A stretch of DNA of 64,000 bases from Paraspadella gotoi. Its lineage: Eukaryota; Chaetognatha. A program made the translations under genes and the position numbers. Numbering within the stretch: position 1 is the stretch's first letter; every line of letters starts with the position of its first letter. Of this stretch, positions 61,761 to 64,000 are shown piece by piece. Location: NCBI GenBank assembly GCA_051294375.1, contig CM119263.1, positions 24,099,657 to 24,163,656 on the forward strand, given 5' to 3'. The notes under the pieces were generated by a model, which was not told where the DNA came from, did not search any database, and worked only from the letters and a program-made list of their open reading frames with translations.

Positions 61761-63710
61761 TATGCACAAGCTACCCCCGTTCATTGCCACACTTCGATTG
61801 TCACGACGTTCCCAATGCCCTATCTACGGCATCAACAGCATCTGCGGCGTCTGCAGCAGCGCCGGCCTCCTGCATCCATCACAGCAGGTGGTGCGACGGG
61901 CGGCGCGATTGCCGCAGCGGGCGAGACGAGGACGATTGCCCCATCTGGACAACTGCAGCAGCAAAACCATCGACATCTACATCAACAGCAAAAACATTGA
62001 GCAGCAAAGAAACATCGTCAACAGCGAAAGCGTCATCGAAAATCAAATCAGGAACAACGACATCAACAATAACTACAACAACAACAACAACAACGCCGAA
62101 TTCGAAACAGAAAGACGTTCGTAGGAACAAACAAGGAACGAACATCAACAGCAACAACTACAACAACAACAACAACTTCGCCAAAGAGCATCAACGATAT
62201 CTCGGGGAAAAATCAAAGAAACACAGACGACTCAACAACAACAACAACTACGATTACAGCAGCATTAGCAGCAGCAGCAACAACTACAACGACTCGCTTC
62301 TTCATCGCCTTCGAAAACGGAAGAAGCACCATCGCGTTGTGGCCCCTCAAACAGTTGAAGCTGACCCCCATAACTTTCCGCAGCCAGGACAGCGACATTC
62401 GCAACGTCAGCAGCGACAGCAGCTGCAGGAAAATAAAAAGAAAAACAATAAAAAGAAACGAAGAAAAACTCAGCGAGAACCGCTCGAGAAACAAGAGCAA
62501 CAAACCAAACAAAAACAAAAGCATCATCAACAGCGTAAACTCGGCAACGCCATCGCGCGGCGCCACCAATCCGCGCCGGGGTTCACTTCCGGCGCCAAAT
62601 CTGGTTCCATAGAGGCGCCGTTGCCTCGCTGGCAGCGACGCCGCCTCAAAGACGCAAAAGACTCGACTCTCGGATCAAATTCTCACGCAGCGACGCAGAG
62701 AGGCGCCAGTTTAAAATCATCATCATCATTGTCATCGTCATCATCATCATCATCTCCCTCCCCGTCATCCTTTTCGTTTTCTCCCCCCTCATCGTCGTCT
62801 TCATTTCGTTCACGTTCATCGTCGACGTCGTCGTCGTCGGCGGCGCGCTCCTCATCCTCCTCATCCTCATCCTCGATCCACCAACTCGTCGGCGCCGGCC
62901 GACGAGCTTCGCGTCAAAACTTCCGCGCGGCCACGTTCGCATCTGCCGCCGACGAAGACGACGACAACGACGACGACAACGACGCCCGAAACACGCCCCC
63001 AACGCATTCTGGAGACGGGTTCTATGGCGGACCCCGAACGGCGGAAAGAGAAACACAAGATTTGGATCCAGACTCGAATCAGCGACGACGAACGATCGCG
63101 ACGGCGACGACGACGACGAGGGCGACGAAGGCGTGGCCCTCGACGTCGGCGGCGTCGTCGTCGTCCTCCGTTTCGCCATCTTCCTTCTCCTCGTCGTCCT
63201 TATCATCATCATCATCATCATCACCGTCGAGGCGACGCGACTTCCGCGTCGCCGAGACGAAGATCCCTCTCGCGACGACCGACCGACGCCGGAAGAGGCC
63301 TCGAGACCGACGCCCGGCGGCGGCGATGACGGCGGCGGCGGATTCCTCGCCGCCTTCGTCGCGACGCCGCGCCAACGAGGCGGAGTCGGCGCCAAACTTT
63401 GACGTCACCAACGGCGCCGGCGACGCCAGGACGCCGGTCGACGGGCGCTCCCTTGGAGGCTGGGCGCCCGCGAGGCCTATCACGCCATCTCCGGCCGAAA
63501 AAGGGATCAAAATCGAACGCAACGACGACAGAAAAGACGACGACGACGACGACCAACTGCATCCGTCGGGAGAAAGGCGAAACGAGACGACGACGACGAC
63601 TCGTCGCGACGACGGCGACAACGACGACGACGACGACGTGGACTTTCTGCTTCCTCCGGAGGCAGAGAAATATTACGTCTATTACGAATACGGGGAAAAT
63701 CTCGATCCAA
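61761..63710 (+). CDS. Large exon with LDL-receptor class A module and long disordered linker
   Basis: Internal exon of 650 codons, uninterrupted, from an acceptor (T-rich tract, then GTCGCCGACAG, AG 61759-61760) to a perfect donor GTAAGT at 63711. Phase 1 at both ends. Residues 2 to about 57 form an LDLa module with all six cysteines, ending RWCDGRRDCRSGRDEDDC. The loop between cysteines 2 and 3 is expanded by an Ala/Ser-rich insertion (about 23 residues instead of a handful), and one acidic position of the calcium cluster is Ser. The rest has almost no cysteines and is low complexity: Asn-rich, Gln/Lys/Arg-rich, Ser-rich and Thr/Arg/Asp-rich blocks from triplet repeats, closing with an acidic stretch and YYVYYEYGENLDP. 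It is likely an extracellular, disordered linker. The frame is the only long one, and GC is much higher than in the flanks. Exact start is uncertain because the frame is also open a little upstream. Gene identity unknown; the protein continues beyond the window. Confidence 0.82.
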
Positions 63711-64000
63711 GTAAGTGTTTGTAGCTCCAGGGTTTAATGACGGTCTTAATTCGTTTGTTATCGGTATAGTACTTCTTTTTATAAGTTAAAGATAACTCGA
63801 CTCAACCGATCTCGATTACGATAAAGAGTTAAAAGATTCTCCTGATTAGGTTTTCTTCCCTAAAAATAACATTATGATGTAAGTTTGTTTAAATAAAAAA
63901 TCACAGTCTGTCGTAAGTGTCAAATAGAAAAAAAAACATCACATTCTTCGTATCCGCAACGTTTAATGTTAGTTTTTTTTCATATAGTTTTGTGCGTTAT
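63711..64000. other. Intron (start)
   Basis: AT-rich sequence following the GTAAGT donor, with stops in all frames. Confidence 0.65.

Overview
This window looks like a poorly finished piece of an animal nuclear genome. There are no bacterial-style operons, rRNAs or tRNAs that I could recognise. The sequence is dominated by long (GA)n/(CT)n, (GAAA)n and (ACG/CGT)n microsatellites, AT-rich gene-poor stretches and N gaps. The few convincing coding islands are GC-rich, end at consensus GT donors and follow pyrimidine tract + AG acceptors, so they are exons separated by long introns. The extreme dinucleotide load and the LDL-receptor class A (LDLa) modules fit an arthropod, perhaps a crustacean. 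That placement is inference only.

Layout. 0-7 kb: a directly duplicated 0.6-kb block around a 25-N gap, a C-rich minisatellite (2.7-3.1 kb), a dispersed repeat copy (3.6 kb), and a satellite of about 24 units of 70 bp (5.33-7.02 kb). 7-15.7 kb: AT-rich DNA in which I support no gene. 15.7-20.5 kb: a second copy of the dispersed repeat and microsatellites. 20.5-38 kb: the main coding islands on the + strand, namely a good LDLa exon (20511-20855), a Thr/Pro-rich exon (27260-27447), a charged exon (31312), a possible CUB-like exon (33063-33375), an aromatic/acidic exon (33643) and an unplaced one (37619). The same stretch holds a 1.75-kb direct duplication around a gap, a 141-bp hairpin element with 4-bp flanking repeats (32241-32381) and a 427-bp MITE-like element (35417-35843). 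41.4-50.1 kb: nested inverted and direct repeats around gaps, best explained as assembly or gap-filling artefact. 50-61 kb: purine/pyrimidine tracts with a few weak exon candidates. 61761-63710: a 1950-bp exon with a second LDLa module and a long low-complexity linker, ending at a GTAAGT donor.

Interpretation. The two LDLa exons are on the same strand, and both start and end in phase 1. Most other exon candidates between them also start in phase 1. The simplest model is one large + strand gene for a modular secreted or cell-surface LDLa (possibly LDLa/CUB) protein, running from before 20.5 kb past the right edge. I cannot name it, and two adjacent genes remain possible. Repeat copies differ mainly by single-base indels, so frameshifts in the coding islands may be sequencing error rather than biology.
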